Assembly (NCBI GenBank): GCA_007135895.1
Contig: SLHZ01000313.1
Location: 1-7,678, forward strand
Reading direction: 5' to 3'
DNA length: 7,678 nucleotides
DNA from: Balneolales bacterium
Lineage (GTDB): Bacteria; Bacteroidota; Rhodothermia; Balneolales; Natronogracilivirgulaceae
The notes beneath the pieces were generated by a model that saw only the letters and a program-made list of their open reading frames with translations, did no database searches and had not been told where the DNA came from. Of this stretch, positions 6,782 through 7,678 are shown piece after piece. Both the position numbers and the translations under genes were made by a program. Position 1 is the first letter of the stretch. Each line of letters starts with the position of its first letter.

Positions 6782-7678
6782 ATGTCCGAGTACACCCATT
6801 TAATACGAACCGCGACAACACCCCGGCGATTTTTCCCGGTTACGGGCCTCCTGCTGATCGCGCTGTTTGTTTTTTCACAGGCAGGCTCAATCGTTCAGGC
6901 ACAGCACAATATACCGCCAGAAGGACTTGACCAAGTGGGAATAACGGAAAAGCTGGGTGACTACGTGAGCGGGGATATCCGGCTGGTCAATCAGTACGGT
7001 GAGGAAGTTGTCCTGGCGGATTATCTCAACAACGGAAGGCCCCTCATCCTCTCGCTGGTCTATTATGAATGTCCGATGCTTTGCAACCTCATTCTGCAGG
7101 GGTTGCGCAGGGGAGTGGGCGAACTGAGCTGGCAGCCCGGACGGCAATATGATATTCTGACCGTGAGCATTGATCCCCGTGAAACACCGGAACTGGCCCT
7201 GGCTGCTCGGGACAACACCATTGAGGCCCTCGGCAATCCGGATGCCGCCACCGGCTGGCATTTCATGACCGGAAGCGAAGAACAGGTGAGACGCCTCGCC
7301 GGGCAGGTCGGCTTCTACTACCAGTGGAACGAGCAGACCCAGGAATACATGCATGGCTCCACACTCATCTTCCTCTCGGAAGAGGGACGCATATCCCGCT
7401 ATCTGCACGGTATCGACTACCCCGAGCTGATGCTCCGCAACGCGCTGTCCGATGCCGCCGGCGGGCGCATTGGGAGTCCTTTCGACCGGGTGGTGCTCTA
7501 CTGTTTCCAGTACGATGCCGCTTCGGGATCCTACGTGCCGGTCGCCGTCAACATAATGAAAATAGGCGGTTTGGCAACCCTGCTGCTTCTTGGGGCCTTC
7601 CTTGGCTTTTTCCTGCTTCGCGAACGCAGCAGCCACGACAGAGCACAACGCAGCAGCCACGACAGAGCACAACGCAGC
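6782..7678 (+). CDS. SCO1/SenC-type copper chaperone (3' end missing)
   Basis: This frame is open from 6782 to the last base (299 codons, no stop), so it is truncated at its 3' end. SCO proteins are membrane-tethered thioredoxin-fold copper proteins that mature the CuA centre of haem-copper oxidases. Residues 18-40 form a signal sequence with a likely cleavage near IVQA/Q. The thioredoxin-like domain follows from about residue 58 to 245. It shows the copper-binding CPMLC (Cys97, Cys101), SIDPRETPE at 129-137 and the third copper ligand His191 in YMHGSTLIFL. A C-terminal membrane helix at about 259-279 is followed by Arg-Glu-Arg, placing the tail in the cytosol. The tail then enters a perfect 8-residue repeat (RSSHDRAQ) that reaches the window edge. 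The gene follows the 128-residue gene by 29 bases, and oxidase genes are expected downstream. Confidence 0.93.
   Translation, partial: MSEYTHLIRTATTPRRFFPVTGLLLIALFVFSQAGSIVQAQHNIPPEGLDQVGITEKLGDYVSGDIRLVNQYGEEVVLADYLNNGRPLILSLVYYECPMLCNLILQGLRRGVGELSWQPGRQYDILTVSIDPRETPELALAARDNTIEALGNPDAATGWHFMTGSEEQVRRLAGQVGFYYQWNEQTQEYMHGSTLIFLSEEGRISRYLHGIDYPELMLRNALSDAAGGRIGSPFDRVVLYCFQYDAASGSYVPVAVNIMKIGGLATLLLLGAFLGFFLLRERSSHDRAQRSSHDRAQRS
7625..7678 (+). repeat. 24-base perfect tandem repeat at the end of the SCO gene
   Basis: Two complete identical 24-base units (7625-7648 and 7649-7672) and the first six bases of a third (7673-7678) run to the window edge. The unit is a multiple of three and in frame, so each copy adds RSSHDRAQ to the cytosolic tail after the last membrane helix. 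The true copy number cannot be seen. The repeat may be a genuine minisatellite, or an assembly effect at a contig end. Confidence 0.9.

Noticed and set aside
6887..7672. 261-codon open frame on the minus strand opposite the SCO gene
   Set aside because: It is antisense to a clear SCO protein with CPMLC and the copper-ligand His. Its start falls within the 24-base repeat and its product has no recognisable pattern.
1..7678. A novel defence, mobile or biosynthetic system
   Set aside because: Every long gene is accounted for by the ACIII locus or SCO, apart from the 128-residue protein. No integrase, transposase, nuclease, CRISPR repeat or toxin-antitoxin pattern is visible.

Overview
The window carries one tightly packed plus-strand operon for a bacterial respiratory quinol oxidoreductase, alternative complex III (ACIII), followed by the start of a cytochrome oxidase maturation block. 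The order is actB (3' part), actC, actD, actE, actF, then a small single-pass membrane protein and a SCO1/SenC copper chaperone that runs off the right edge. Both ends cut through genes, so the window could be a complete short contig or a slice of a longer one. I see no convincing minus-strand gene, tRNA, rRNA, CRISPR array or insertion sequence.

Organism. The actB-C-D-E-F order followed by a SCO gene, the DUF3341-type ActD, the lipoprotein monohaem ActE, the moderately high GC coding sequence and the general lack of Shine-Dalgarno (SD) motifs suggest a Gram-negative aerobe of the Bacteroidota / Rhodothermota / Balneolota assemblage. That is judged from remembered protein style, not from a search, and the phylum is uncertain.

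Layout. Bases 1-2091 encode the C-terminal ~696 residues of ActB: the end of the molybdopterin-oxidoreductase-like domain, then a ferredoxin-like domain with four cysteine clusters. Bases 2092-2179 form a gap spanned by an unannotated 31-codon ORF that overlaps actB and actC by ATGA at both ends. actC (2180-3559) and actF (4848-6038) are the two ten-helix NrfD-type membrane subunits. actD (3587-4171) is a two-helix subunit and actE (4225-4824) a monohaem cytochrome c lipoprotein. Bases 6039-6365 are the only long gap. They are richer in A/T runs and could hold a promoter or processing site. A 128-residue protein of unknown function (6366-6752) and the SCO protein (6782 to the end) follow.

How it works. 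By family knowledge, quinol is oxidised at ActC, electrons pass through the ActB iron-sulfur clusters to the haems of ActA (upstream, not seen) and ActE, and then to a terminal oxidase. The SCO protein delivers copper to or matures the CuA site of that oxidase, so cox genes are expected just beyond the right edge.

Most of this is a textbook ACIII locus rather than a new system. The parts worth a second look are the bridging 31-codon ORF, the 128-residue protein, the 327-base gap and a perfect 24-base in-frame tandem repeat at the end of the SCO gene, exactly where the sequence stops.
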